Below, piece after piece: positions 1 to 7,431 of a stretch of 15,282 bases of DNA (position 1 is its first letter; each line of letters starts with the position of its first letter). The DNA is from Alkalimonas sp. (GTDB lineage Bacteria > Pseudomonadota > Gammaproteobacteria > Enterobacterales > Alteromonadaceae), in assembly GCA_007117525.1 (NCBI GenBank), contig SKGJ01000162.1:1-15282 (forward strand). Reading direction: 5' to 3'. A program made the translations under genes and the position numbers. The notes beneath the pieces are model-generated. The model was not told where the DNA came from. It saw only the letters and a list, made by a program, of their open reading frames with translations, and did no database searches.

Positions 1-2
1 AC

Positions 3-2462
3 GATGATGCCAATGCTGAAAATGTAGAAACCATTGTCGTCACCGGTACCCGGGTCGCGGGCCGAACCATTTCCGATACAGCGGTACCGGTCGACTTAGT
101 CCGCTCTGATGTGTTGGAGCGATCCGGCACCACCGAGCTAAACCAAGCCTTATCGGTCGCTTTGCCTTCATTTAACTTCCCAAGACCCGGCCTTGCCGAT
201 GGCACCGATACCATCCGGCCGGCCACCTTGCGCGGCTTGTCACCGGATCAATCCCTGGTGTTGGTCAACTCCAAACGCCGCCATGCTGCGGCCTTGGTCA
301 ATGTCAATGGCACCGTCGGTCGTGGTGCCTCGGCGGTGGATCTCAACACCATTCCGATGAGTGCCATCAGTGCCATCGAAGTACTGCGTGACGGTGCCTC
401 AGCCCAATATGGCTCCGATGCCATTGCCGGCGTAATGAACGTACGGCTGCGCGAGGCCAGCGATGGCGGCTCCGTCACAGCTGGTTACAGCTTCCGTGAC
501 ACCAGCTACACCACCCCCACAACGGATCCCACCAACCCACCGGTTGCTGGCCAAACCGTGCCAGATGCAACCTGGGGCATTGCGGATGGGCGCATTAAGC
601 GCTCCAGAACCGATGGCAAAACCTTTACCTTGGCAGGCTGGAAAGGGTTAGAGTTGGGTGACAATGGCTTTTTGACCCTATCGGCGGAGTTTAAAGATCA
701 AGACCGTACTGAGCGCGGTGGCTGGGATTACCGCCGCCAGTACCCACGGCTGGAAGATGGCAGTTTGGACCCACGTGAACTGACCTTCGATCGCTTTAAT
801 GCCTGGTACGGCGAGCCAGAACTGCAACAATGGACCTTATTTGCCAATGCCGGCATCACTACAGATAACGGCAAGCTGTATGGCTGGGCCAGCTATCAGA
901 ACCGTCAGGCCACCTCGGCCGGCTTCTACCGACCAGCCAGTGATGCCCGCAATGTGATCGAAATTTACCCGGACGGTTTTTTACCGCTGATCTCGCCCGA
1001 TGTCGATGATTTCAGTGCGGCATTCGGCTACGAGTGGGACTGGGGTGAATGGCAACTGGACAGCTCTCTGGTCTACGGCTCAAACAAAATGGCCTTTACC
1101 ATTGAAAATACCCTTAACCGCTCGTTAGGCCCTGCCAGCAAAACCGAGTTTGATGCCGGTGGTTACAAGTACAATCAGTGGGTCTATAACTTATCCGGGG
1201 TCAAAGCCATTGATGTCGATGGCCTGGCCTCTGCCCTGAACCTGGCGGTGGGCATTGAAGCACGGCGTGAAGCCTACTCCATCTTTGCTGGCGAACCCGA
1301 CTCCTACCGCAATGGTGGTGTCTTGCTGCCGAATGGCAACCCAACAGCGTCTGGCTCCCAGGTGTTTCCGGGCTTCCGACCATCCAATGAAGTCAGTGAA
1401 AGCCGAACAGCTGTCGGCGCCTACCTGGATTTAGAAGCCAATATAACGGACGACTGGCTGGCATCGGCGGCGATTCGGGCCGAGCGCTATTCGGATTTTG
1501 GCAGCAACCTTTCGGGCAAATTTGCGACCCGCTACGATTTTAGCGATACCTTTGCCTTGCGTAGCTCGGTACAAAATGGTTTCCGGGCACCTTCCTTGCA
1601 GCAACAAAACTTTACCGCGACGTCCACCAACTTTATCAATGGCATACCCTTTGATATCACCACCTTTCCGGTCAATGATCCGGTCGCCATTGCCATGGGT
1701 GCCAAAGAGTTGGATGCCGAAAAGTCCATCAACTTCTCGTTCGGTGCCGTGATGCGCTTTGATGCGGTCACCATTACCGTGGATGCCTACCGCATCGATA
1801 TCGATGATCGTATCGTTTTGTCCGAAAACCTGGTCGCCAATAACACAGCACAAGGAGTAGCATTGCGGCAGTTCTTCGATGAGCGGGGTTTTAGCGAAGT
1901 AGGGGGTGGTCGCTTTTTTATCAACGGTGTCGATACCGAAACGCAGGGGGTTGATGTGGTGGTCAATTGGTCCACCATGACCGACAGCATCGGCAACTTC
2001 GACTTTACCTTGGTAGGCAACTACAACAAAACCAAGGTGACCCGGGTGCCGGAAACGGCCGAGCTGGCCGCTTTGGATCCTGCTCCAACCCTGTTTGGTC
2101 GGGTCAATGTGTTGACCTTTGAAAAAGGCAACCCGAAAGACAAGCTGGGCGCCATCATCAACTGGAGTCATGATCGTTTTGGCGCCACTTTAAAAGCAAC
2201 CCGCTATGGCGAGGTGTTGGCACCCAATGCCAACCCGGCCAACGACTTTACCTTAGGGGCTAAGGTCTTGGTGGATTTGGAAGGACGCTACCAGCTGACC
2301 GACAGCATGCGTGTCGCCTTTGGTGCCGATAACCTGTTCGATACCTATCCAGATGCCTTTCCAATTCACCTGAATACCACAGGAGCCATTTCTTTTTCCA
2401 ACTATTCGCCTTTCGGCCGCTCTGGTCGCATGGTCTACGCCCGCATTAGTTACGATTTTTAA
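3..2462 (+). CDS. TonB-dependent outer-membrane receptor (5' end outside window)
   Basis: The reading frame is open from position 3, so this is the 3' part of a gene that begins before the window; 819 residues are visible. A TonB box (ETIVVTGTR, visible residues 9-17) is followed by a plug domain. The plug has the usual signatures, including LRGLSPDQSLVLVN, GRGASAVDLNTIP and IEVLRDGASAQYGSDAIAG. A long beta-barrel region follows and ends in a terminal aromatic residue (YARISYDF), as expected for recognition by the BAM complex. Such receptors import siderophores, cobalamin, glycans or peptides using TonB-ExbBD energy. The substrate cannot be told from sequence. The plug resembles the large receptors common in Alteromonadales and sphingomonads, but no neighbouring transport or catabolic gene points to a ligand. 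Only the signal peptide and a few residues should be missing. The gene ends in a strong terminator. Confidence 0.93.
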   Translation, partial: DDANAENVETIVVTGTRVAGRTISDTAVPVDLVRSDVLERSGTTELNQALSVALPSFNFPRPGLADGTDTIRPATLRGLSPDQSLVLVNSKRRHAAALVNVNGTVGRGASAVDLNTIPMSAISAIEVLRDGASAQYGSDAIAGVMNVRLREASDGGSVTAGYSFRDTSYTTPTTDPTNPPVAGQTVPDATWGIADGRIKRSRTDGKTFTLAGWKGLELGDNGFLTLSAEFKDQDRTERGGWDYRRQYPRLEDGSLDPRELTFDRFNAWYGEPELQQWTLFANAGITTDNGKLYGWASYQNRQATSAGFYRPASDARNVIEIYPDGFLPLISPDVDDFSAAFGYEWDWGEWQLDSSLVYGSNKMAFTIENTLNRSLGPASKTEFDAGGYKYNQWVYNLSGVKAIDVDGLASALNLAVGIEARREAYSIFAGEPDSYRNGGVLLPNGNPTASGSQVFPGFRPSNEVSESRTAVGAYLDLEANITDDWLASAAIRAERYSDFGSNLSGKFATRYDFSDTFALRSSVQNGFRAPSLQQQNFTATSTNFINGIPFDITTFPVNDPVAIAMGAKELDAEKSINFSFGAVMRFDAVTITVDAYRIDIDDRIVLSENLVANNTAQGVALRQFFDERGFSEVGGGRFFINGVDTETQGVDVVVNWSTMTDSIGNFDFTLVGNYNKTKVTRVPETAELAALDPAPTLFGRVNVLTFEKGNPKDKLGAIINWSHDRFGATLKATRYGEVLAPNANPANDFTLGAKVLVDLEGRYQLTDSMRVAFGADNLFDTYPDAFPIHLNTTGAISFSNYSPFGRSGRMVYARISYDF

Positions 2463-2476
2463 GCTGACCGCGGCAC

Positions 2477-2512
2477 AAGCAACAAAGGCGCTTTCCGGCG
2501 CCTTTGTTGTTT
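2477..2512 (+). terminator. Hairpin terminator after the TonB-dependent receptor
   Basis: A perfect 12-bp GC-rich stem (CAACAAAGGCGC, 2480-2491, paired with 2498-2509) encloses a 6-nt loop. G-U and A-U pairs extend it to 2477-2512. It lies 15 bp after the receptor stop codon. The T-rich 3' side (TTGTTGTTT) suits rho-independent termination on the plus strand. The convergent EAL gene ends 29 bp further on, and the same hairpin may serve it less efficiently because the minus-strand T-tract is poor. Confidence 0.8.
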
Positions 2513-2540
2513 GCTAAGAGAATCCCTGTGGGGTCAGCAA

Positions 2541-3314
2541 CTACTGCGCTAAACCATGAATGGCTGACAGCGGCGTAAGCTGCTCCAGCGCTGGCTTGGC
2601 AAAATAGTAGCCTTGCAGGTAACGCACACCGGCCGACACCAGCCAGGCCAGTTCGGCGGCACTTTCTATGCCCTCAGCCAACACCCGGGTCCCTTGCAGT
2701 TCGCATTGTGCCATGGTGTCCCGCACAATGGCTTGCTTGGCCGGGTTTTGATCAATGTCTCTGATCAAGGCCATGTCTAATTTCAGAATGTTGGGTTTTA
2801 GGCGTTGCAACCACTCCAGATTGGCAAAACCAGCGCCATAATCATCAATGGCCGTTAAGAAACCATGGCGGGCATAACTCTGGAAGATGCGGGTTAAGTG
2901 TTCTTTGTCCGGGATCTCTTCCGTCTCTACTACTTCAAAAATAATTTTTTCTTTGCAAAAGCCATAGAGATCGCTGGCTTCCAAAGTGGCTTTGATGCAG
3001 GTCTCAGGGTTGTAGACCGCATTGGGCATAAAATTGATATTCAAATAGGTGCTGCAGCCAAGCCGGGCTGCAGTTTCAATGGCTTTGACCCGACAGGCCT
3101 GATCAAAATAATACCGATTGCTTTTGTTGATGCGCTCAAACACCCAACCAGCCCCCTGCCCTTCAGGGCCACGCACCAAAGCCTCGTAGGCAAAAATTGA
3201 TTGCGCTTGCCAATCCAGAATTGGCTGGAACGCCATTTTGATGTCAAAACCAAGGGATTGACCGCTCAGGCAGTCCTGACACGTCTGCTGCTTGATGCTG
3301 GCGGGAAAGTCCAT
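2541..3314 (-). CDS. Stand-alone EAL-domain cyclic-di-GMP phosphodiesterase
   Basis: This 257-residue protein is almost entirely one EAL domain, which hydrolyses c-di-GMP to pGpG in the cytoplasm. The metal- and catalysis-associated residues look intact: E44 (EALVRG), N94 (NINFMP), E127 (FEVVETE), D157-D158 (IDDYGAGF), K178 (LKLDM), E214 (LAEGIES) and Q234 (LQGYYFAKP). It is therefore probably an active enzyme. There is no GGDEF, PAS or membrane segment. The short N-terminus carries a C12-x2-C15 pair that could bind metal or sense redox, which is inference. An in-frame ATG exists at 3356, but the ATG at 3314 is preferred. It has AGAGG just upstream, and the best promoter (-10 at 3346-3351) would put the transcript start downstream of 3356. 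It converges with the receptor gene and is divergent from ubiD. Nothing nearby identifies its target process. Confidence 0.93.
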   Translation of the reverse strand: MDFPASIKQQTCQDCLSGQSLGFDIKMAFQPILDWQAQSIFAYEALVRGPEGQGAGWVFERINKSNRYYFDQACRVKAIETAARLGCSTYLNINFMPNAVYNPETCIKATLEASDLYGFCKEKIIFEVVETEEIPDKEHLTRIFQSYARHGFLTAIDDYGAGFANLEWLQRLKPNILKLDMALIRDIDQNPAKQAIVRDTMAQCELQGTRVLAEGIESAAELAWLVSAGVRYLQGYYFAKPALEQLTPLSAIHGLAQ

Positions 3315-3345
3315 GCAACCTCTGTTCGTGGGTTCGTTTCTTTTC

Positions 3346-3374
3346 AGTATAGTCATAGATTCAACCCATTACAG
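3346..3374 (-). promoter_or_regulatory. Putative sigma-70 promoter of the EAL gene
   Basis: On the minus strand, CTGTAA (3374-3369) and TATACT (3351-3346) are separated by 17 nt. Transcription would start near 3339, giving a leader of about 25 nt to the ATG at 3314. This fits the shorter start and argues against the ATG at 3356. A small GC-rich inverted repeat (CCCG-CAGG-CGGG, 3375-3386) lies directly next to the -35 and could be an operator. This is a motif match only. Confidence 0.5.
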
Positions 3375-3465
3375 CCCGCAGGCGGGTCTTTAATCGATAA
3401 TTCGTGTTGATTCAGCAGAAGCAGGCACTGATGGATTTCATCAAGACAGCCAACCACCAGCCGGA

Positions 3466-3494
3466 CTGACAGCACGGCTGTCAGAGTGTATACT
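3466..3494 (+). promoter_or_regulatory. Putative sigma-70 promoter of ubiD with inverted repeat over the -35
   Basis: CTGACA (3466-3471) and TATACT (3489-3494) are spaced by exactly 17 nt, a good sigma-70 match upstream of ubiD. The start would lie near 3501, giving a leader of roughly 65 nt. The -35 hexamer is inside a perfect 7-bp inverted repeat, CTGACAG-N5-CTGTCAG (3466-3484), covering the -35 and the front half of the spacer. A dimeric regulator bound there would block RNA polymerase. No regulator is identified. Confidence 0.55.
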
Positions 3495-3567
3495 TCGCTA
3501 CCTGAGTCGGGGCTGATCCTGCCATGCTGCAGCTACGTAATTTGCTGCTTTGCCAATGAACGAGCTT

Positions 3568-5046
3568 ATGAAATACAAAGATTTGCGAGACTTCATCCAT
3601 CAGCTGGAACAACGAGGCCAACTGAAACGCATCACGGTCGAAGTAAACCCGGTGCTGGAAATGACCGAAATAGCCGACCGCACCTTGCGTGCCGGTGGCC
3701 CAGCCTTGCTGTTTGAAAACCCGAAAGGCTCAAAGATCCCGGTACTGGCCAATCTGTTTGGTACTACGGAGCGGGTGGCACTGGGCATGGGGCAAGAAGA
3801 TGTCAGCGCTTTGCGCGAGGTGGGCAAACTGCTGGCCTTTTTAAAAGAGCCCGAGCCCCCCAAAGGCTTAAAGGACGCTTTCAGCAAGCTGCCAATTTTT
3901 AAGCAAGTGCTGAACATGTCGCCGAAAAAAGTCCGCAAAGCGCCCTGCCAGGAAGTGGTACTGACCGGCGACGCCATCGACCTAACCCAACTGCCCATCA
4001 TGCATTGCTGGCCCGGCGACGCCGCGCCGCTGATCACCTGGGGACTGACCGTCACACGGGGCCCACACAAAGAGCGGCAAAATCTGGGTATTTATCGCCA
4101 GCAAGTGCTTGGCAAAAACAAAGTCATTATGCGCTGGTTATCCCACCGCGGCGGCGCACTGGATTTTTTCGAATGGCAAAAAGCCCACCCGGGTGAGCGT
4201 TTCCCGGTTGCGGTGGCCTTGGGCGCAGACCCTGCGACCATTTTGGGGGCGGTCACGCCAGTGCCAGATACCCTGTCCGAATACGGCTTTGCCGGCCTGC
4301 TGCGCGGTGACAATACCGAAGTGGTGCAATGCCTAAGCAATGAACTGCAAGTCCCAGCCAGTGCCGAGTTTGTGCTGGAAGGCTACATCGAAGCCGGCGA
4401 GATGGCACCGGAAGGACCTTATGGCGATCATACCGGCTATTACAACGAGGTGGACAACTTCCCGGTGTTTACCGTCACCCATATCACCCATCGCAAAGAC
4501 CCAATTTATCATAGCACCTACACCGGCAGACCACCGGATGAGCCGGCCATTCTGGGGGTGGCTCTGAATGAAGTGTTTGTCCCTATTTTGCAAAAACAAT
4601 TTCCGGAAATTGTCGACTTTTATCTGCCACCCGAAGGCTGCTCTTATCGCCTGGCGGTTGTGACGATGAAAAAACAGTATCCGGGACATGCCAAGCGGGT
4701 GATGATGGGCGTCTGGTCGTTTTTACGCCAGTTTATGTACACCAAGTTCGTGATTGTTTGCGACGACGACATCAACGCCCGTGACTGGAAAGATGTGATC
4801 TGGGCCATCACCACCCGGATGGATCCAGCCCGCGATACCACGCTGGTCGAGAACACGCCCATTGACTACCTGGATTTTGCCTCACCGGTTTCAGGCCTGG
4901 GTTCTAAAATGGGGATGGATGCCACCAACAAGTGGCCGGGTGAAACCGACCGCGAATGGGGCGAGCCCATTGTGATGGATCCGGCGATCAAAGCCCGGGT
5001 GGATGCACTCTGGCCCGAACTTGGCATTGAGCTGCCAGAGCCATGA
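3568..5046 (+). CDS. ubiD: UbiD 4-hydroxy-3-polyprenylbenzoate decarboxylase
   Basis: UbiD decarboxylates 3-polyprenyl-4-hydroxybenzoate in ubiquinone synthesis, using prenylated FMN made by UbiX. The 492-residue product matches enterobacterial and pseudomonad UbiD along its full length. Recognisable blocks include [95 protein letters not shown] and the Glu-rich segment [19 protein letters not shown]. The last of these carries the acidic residues and metal ligands around the cofactor. The start is placed at ATG 3568 because MKYKDLRDF aligns with the family N-terminus. ATG 3556 and TTG 3550 are in-frame alternatives without a better ribosome site. A ferredoxin gene overlaps its stop by 4 bp (ATGA), so translation is probably coupled. 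UbiX is not in the window. Confidence 0.97.
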   Translation: MKYKDLRDFIHQLEQRGQLKRITVEVNPVLEMTEIADRTLRAGGPALLFENPKGSKIPVLANLFGTTERVALGMGQEDVSALREVGKLLAFLKEPEPPKGLKDAFSKLPIFKQVLNMSPKKVRKAPCQEVVLTGDAIDLTQLPIMHCWPGDAAPLITWGLTVTRGPHKERQNLGIYRQQVLGKNKVIMRWLSHRGGALDFFEWQKAHPGERFPVAVALGADPATILGAVTPVPDTLSEYGFAGLLRGDNTEVVQCLSNELQVPASAEFVLEGYIEAGEMAPEGPYGDHTGYYNEVDNFPVFTVTHITHRKDPIYHSTYTGRPPDEPAILGVALNEVFVPILQKQFPEIVDFYLPPEGCSYRLAVVTMKKQYPGHAKRVMMGVWSFLRQFMYTKFVIVCDDDINARDWKDVIWAITTRMDPARDTTLVENTPIDYLDFASPVSGLGSKMGMDATNKWPGETDREWGEPIVMDPAIKARVDALWPELGIELPEP

Positions 5047-5327
5047 GCCAAAGCTACCGGATTACCATTTTGCCGGCCGGCCTCAGTTTCGAGGCCAGTG
5101 CTGGTGAAACGATACTGCAAGCTGCACTACGCCAGGGCATTGATTACCCATACCGCTGCCAACAGGGCGTTTGCACCAGCTGCGTTTGCCGATTGCAGCA
5201 AGGCGAGGTACGCTATCAGCCACCGTCGCCGCTTTCGGACATCGACAAGACGCAAAACTTTACCTATGGTTGTTTAGCCTATCCGACCACGGATTTGGTA
5301 TTGCACCACCCTTTTATTCAAGCCTGA
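5043..5327 (+). CDS. Plant-type [2Fe-2S] ferredoxin
   Basis: This 94-residue protein has the plant/vertebrate ferredoxin pattern C39-x4-C44-x2-C47 ([11 protein letters not shown]) and a distal C77 (FTYGCLAYP), enough for one [2Fe-2S] cluster. An extra cysteine sits at C49. It is a cytoplasmic one-electron carrier. It starts inside the ubiD stop (ATGA overlap) and ends 10 bp before fre, so the three genes form one unit. In AscD-like reductases (CDP-6-deoxy-delta-3,4-glucoseen reductase type), such a domain is fused to the N-terminus of a Fre-like reductase. Here the two parts are separate proteins in different frames. It therefore most likely takes electrons from, or passes them to, the neighbouring reductase. 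Its final acceptor is unknown. Confidence 0.9.
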   Translation: MSQSYRITILPAGLSFEASAGETILQAALRQGIDYPYRCQQGVCTSCVCRLQQGEVRYQPPSPLSDIDKTQNFTYGCLAYPTTDLVLHHPFIQA

Positions 5328-5337
5328 CGAGACCAAC

Positions 5338-6045
5338 ATGAACCCAACCCAATGCGCCGTAGAAGCCATTACGCCTTTAACCCCTTTTGTGCAAAGGGTG
5401 TTGCTTCGACCGGAACAACCGGTGACTTTCCTGCCAGGCCAATACCTGCAGCTTTGTCTGACAGAGCAGGACAAGCGCCCCTTCTCGCTGGCCTGCACGC
5501 CCGATAGCCAGTTGCTGGAGCTGCATATTGGCGGTTCCAAAGCCGATGAATACAGCAGTCAGGCGCTGAATTATCTGATGCAGCAGCAACAAACCGGGCA
5601 GCCGGTTTGCATTGAAGGAGGGCTCGGCCAGGCCTTTTTGCGCGCAGAGCGCGACAACCCCATCGTATTGCTTGCTGGTGGCACCGGCTTTTCCTACATC
5701 TACAGTCTGGCTCAGGCGTTGCAGCAACAAGGCCAAAACCGACCGGTGTTTTTGTACTGGGGTGTCAGGGAAGAGAGCAGCCTTTACCTGCAGCAACAGC
5801 TGGCGAGCTGGGCCAGCAGCCAGCCCGGCTTTCGATTTATTCCGGTGGTGCAAGAGCCTGAAGCCAGCTGGCAAGGACGGACCGGCCTGGTGCATCAAGC
5901 GGTGCTGGATGATTTTGTCTCACTGGATGCGTACGATATTTACATCGCTGGCCCTTTCCCGATGGTGGGTATGGCACGGGATGCCTTTTTGCAGCAAGGC
6001 GCACATCGCGAACAGATGTTCGCTGATGCGTTTGCTTATATCTAA
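5338..6045 (+). CDS. fre: NAD(P)H-flavin reductase (Fre/LuxG family)
   Basis: Fre reduces free FMN, FAD or riboflavin with NAD(P)H and releases the reduced flavin. The 235-residue length agrees with the family (E. coli Fre is 233). The flavin-binding motif is KRPFSLAC at about residues 45-52. The nicotinamide-binding loop is LLAGGTGFSYIYSLAQAL. Further family blocks are YWGVREESSLY and the C-terminal YIAGPFPMVGMARDAF ending in FADAFAYI. No iron-sulfur domain is present in this polypeptide; that function is supplied by the ferredoxin 10 bp upstream. The link with ubiD is conserved in other gammaproteobacteria and makes sense, since UbiX needs reduced FMN to make the UbiD cofactor. Whether this enzyme serves UbiX, iron reduction, or the ferredoxin as a true redox partner is open. 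Confidence 0.92.
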   Translation: MNPTQCAVEAITPLTPFVQRVLLRPEQPVTFLPGQYLQLCLTEQDKRPFSLACTPDSQLLELHIGGSKADEYSSQALNYLMQQQQTGQPVCIEGGLGQAFLRAERDNPIVLLAGGTGFSYIYSLAQALQQQGQNRPVFLYWGVREESSLYLQQQLASWASSQPGFRFIPVVQEPEASWQGRTGLVHQAVLDDFVSLDAYDIYIAGPFPMVGMARDAFLQQGAHREQMFADAFAYI

Positions 6046-6094
6046 GCGGGCACCAGACTGCATGGACCCGTTCAGTCGTGTTTTGCTCAGCATA

Positions 6095-6111
6095 AACTGG
6101 TCCAGCCAGAT
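6095..6111 (+). promoter_or_regulatory. Candidate FadR operator upstream of fadM
   Basis: AACTGGTCCAGCCAGAT has the TGG-N5-CCA core of FadR sites. By my recollection of the consensus, it differs from the idealised AACTGGTCNGACCAGTT at three positions. It sits 45 bp before the fadM start, just upstream of a -10-like CATAAT (6121-6126), so bound protein would cover the -35 region. In E. coli, fadM is a known FadR-repressed gene. Binding here is inferred from motif and position only. Confidence 0.5.
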
Positions 6112-6156
6112 GGCCTGTGCCATAATCCGGGTCTGTTTATAAACGAGATTGCCCCT

Positions 6157-6564
6157 ATGCCACACCTAACTGATATCAAAGTCCGCGGCTATCACCTTGA
6201 TATTTATCAGCATGTCAACAATGCCCGTTATCTGGAATTTTTAGAGGAAGCCCGCTGGGGCTATCTGGAAGACAATGGCGACGTCGAGTTCTTTCAGAAG
6301 CTGGGCCTGGCCTGGGTCATTGTGAACATCAATATCAACTACCGTGAAGCCGCCACCATGGGGCATACTCTGCAAATCAGCACCCGCTTCAGCAAAATTG
6401 GCAGCAAAAGTGCCATGGTCCGCCAGGAGGTTCGGATTAAAGGCAGCGACACCCTTGCTGCCGATGCCGATATTACCTTTGTCTGTCTGGATCAGAAAAC
6501 CGGCAAAGCCGTCGCCATTGAAGGGGCTTTAAAAGAGCGGCTGGAGCAGCAGTTGCAGGGCTGA
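6157..6564 (+). CDS. fadM: FadM-type acyl-CoA thioesterase (hotdog fold)
   Basis: This 135-residue hotdog thioesterase hydrolyses long-chain acyl-CoA in the cytoplasm. It helps clear intermediates that block beta-oxidation. It closely follows E. coli FadM (YbaW): KVRGYHLDIYQHVNNARYLE near the N-terminus, then VNININYR and ITFVCLDQKTGKA. D15 in YHLDIYQHVNN occupies the catalytic aspartate position of the 4-hydroxybenzoyl-CoA thioesterase-like fold. The gene has its own 111-bp upstream region with a candidate FadR operator, so it is probably transcribed separately from fre even though the strand is the same. It converges with the next gene, with only 16 bp between stop codons. Confidence 0.92.
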   Translation: MPHLTDIKVRGYHLDIYQHVNNARYLEFLEEARWGYLEDNGDVEFFQKLGLAWVIVNININYREAATMGHTLQISTRFSKIGSKSAMVRQEVRIKGSDTLAADADITFVCLDQKTGKAVAIEGALKERLEQQLQG

Positions 6565-6580
6565 TCCAGACACATTTAGT

Positions 6581-7342
6581 TTACTTTGATCGGCCCAAAT
6601 GCTTGGAGCGGCGTTGCAGGATTTCCTGCAATTGCTGACCGGCACTCATTTCATCGCCACAGGGTATATACTCTGCTGCCATTAAGCCATCAAAGCCAAA
6701 GCCGTCTCTACTCGGATCACCGCTAAGACAGCCACGAGAGTTTCGTATAGGCTTACTGCCATCATAGACTTCCTGATAGCGCTTCTCTACGGTAATTTTG
6801 GGTTGCGCGTACCGTTGTATTTGCTCCGCCCGATGTGCACTGGCCATATCATCCGTGCTTTGCAGCTGCTGCAAAGCGCGCTCTATCAGACTTCCGCCGC
6901 GCTCGATAACCGGAAGCTGGCTACCGTCTACAAATTCAAGCGACGACTCAAGACCGCCGTCCGCTGCGGCCGATACCCCGGCCTGCGTTTCAAGATGTCC
7001 GTTGGCAGAGGCCATCGCTTCCTCTGGCGATTCCAACACCACAGTCGGTTCTTCGGGCTCCTCTTCTTGCTTAACTTCAGCCAGCGGGGCCGTCCGCTCA
7101 GCTGTGGTGATCACAGGGGCTGGCTGATAAAAATAAGCTTCGATGGCCCGGGCCGGCTCAGCAGGTGAAAGCGGACGCTGCCATTTTTGTTGCACCACAA
7201 CTAAGCCAATAGACACATGCACCAACACCGCCAGCAGCAATGGCAAACGCCAGCGCTGCCAACGAGGTACAGCGTGAGCCCGGCTCTGCCGTTGTTCAGA
7301 TTCAACAACGGCATCGGACCATGATGGAGGCAATGGCGACAA
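6581..7342 (-). CDS. Unrecognised single-pass inner-membrane protein with TonB-like N-terminus
   Basis: I do not recognise this 253-residue protein. Residues 1-32 are polar and arginine-rich. Residues 33-50 form one membrane segment (LPLLLAVLVHVSIGLVVV). An acidic, Pro/Glu-rich stretch follows (about 86-110, with EEEPEEP), and then a mostly helical, charged C-terminal half. The layout (cytoplasmic tail, one anchor, acidic proline-rich periplasmic linker) recalls TonB and other energy transducers, but the C-terminal TonB fold motifs are not seen. C205 and C228 could form a disulfide, consistent with a periplasmic location. There is no in-frame ATG near the 5' end. TTG at 7342 is used, with GAG upstream; TTG 7333 and CTG 7360 are alternatives, and the frame is closed upstream at 7388-7390. 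It lies 89 bp downstream of the S51 lipoprotein gene on the same strand, so co-transcription is possible. Confidence 0.7.
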   Translation of the reverse strand: MSPLPPSWSDAVVESEQRQSRAHAVPRWQRWRLPLLLAVLVHVSIGLVVVQQKWQRPLSPAEPARAIEAYFYQPAPVITTAERTAPLAEVKQEEEPEEPTVVLESPEEAMASANGHLETQAGVSAAADGGLESSLEFVDGSQLPVIERGGSLIERALQQLQSTDDMASAHRAEQIQRYAQPKITVEKRYQEVYDGSKPIRNSRGCLSGDPSRDGFGFDGLMAAEYIPCGDEMSAGQQLQEILQRRSKHLGRSK

Positions 7343-7431
7343 AAGCGACTCGGACTGCAGTGGAAAGGTGCTGTATAGACCGCACCACTACGAAATAATT
7401 CATGAACCATCAGAGCTGAGTGCCTATGCCA

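Noticed and set aside
1431..2171. 246-codon open frame antisense to the TonB-dependent receptor
   Set aside because: It lies wholly inside a well-supported receptor gene, has no recognisable domain, and its composition is that of a complement frame.
3315..3356. Longer start of the EAL protein at ATG 3356
   Set aside because: It has no good ribosome site and lies upstream of the likely transcript start. ATG 3314 has AGAGG and a matching promoter.
6046..6094. Possible terminator after fre (GACTG, 12-nt loop, CAGTC, then GTGTTTT)
   Set aside because: The stem is only 5 bp with a large loop, too weak to call.
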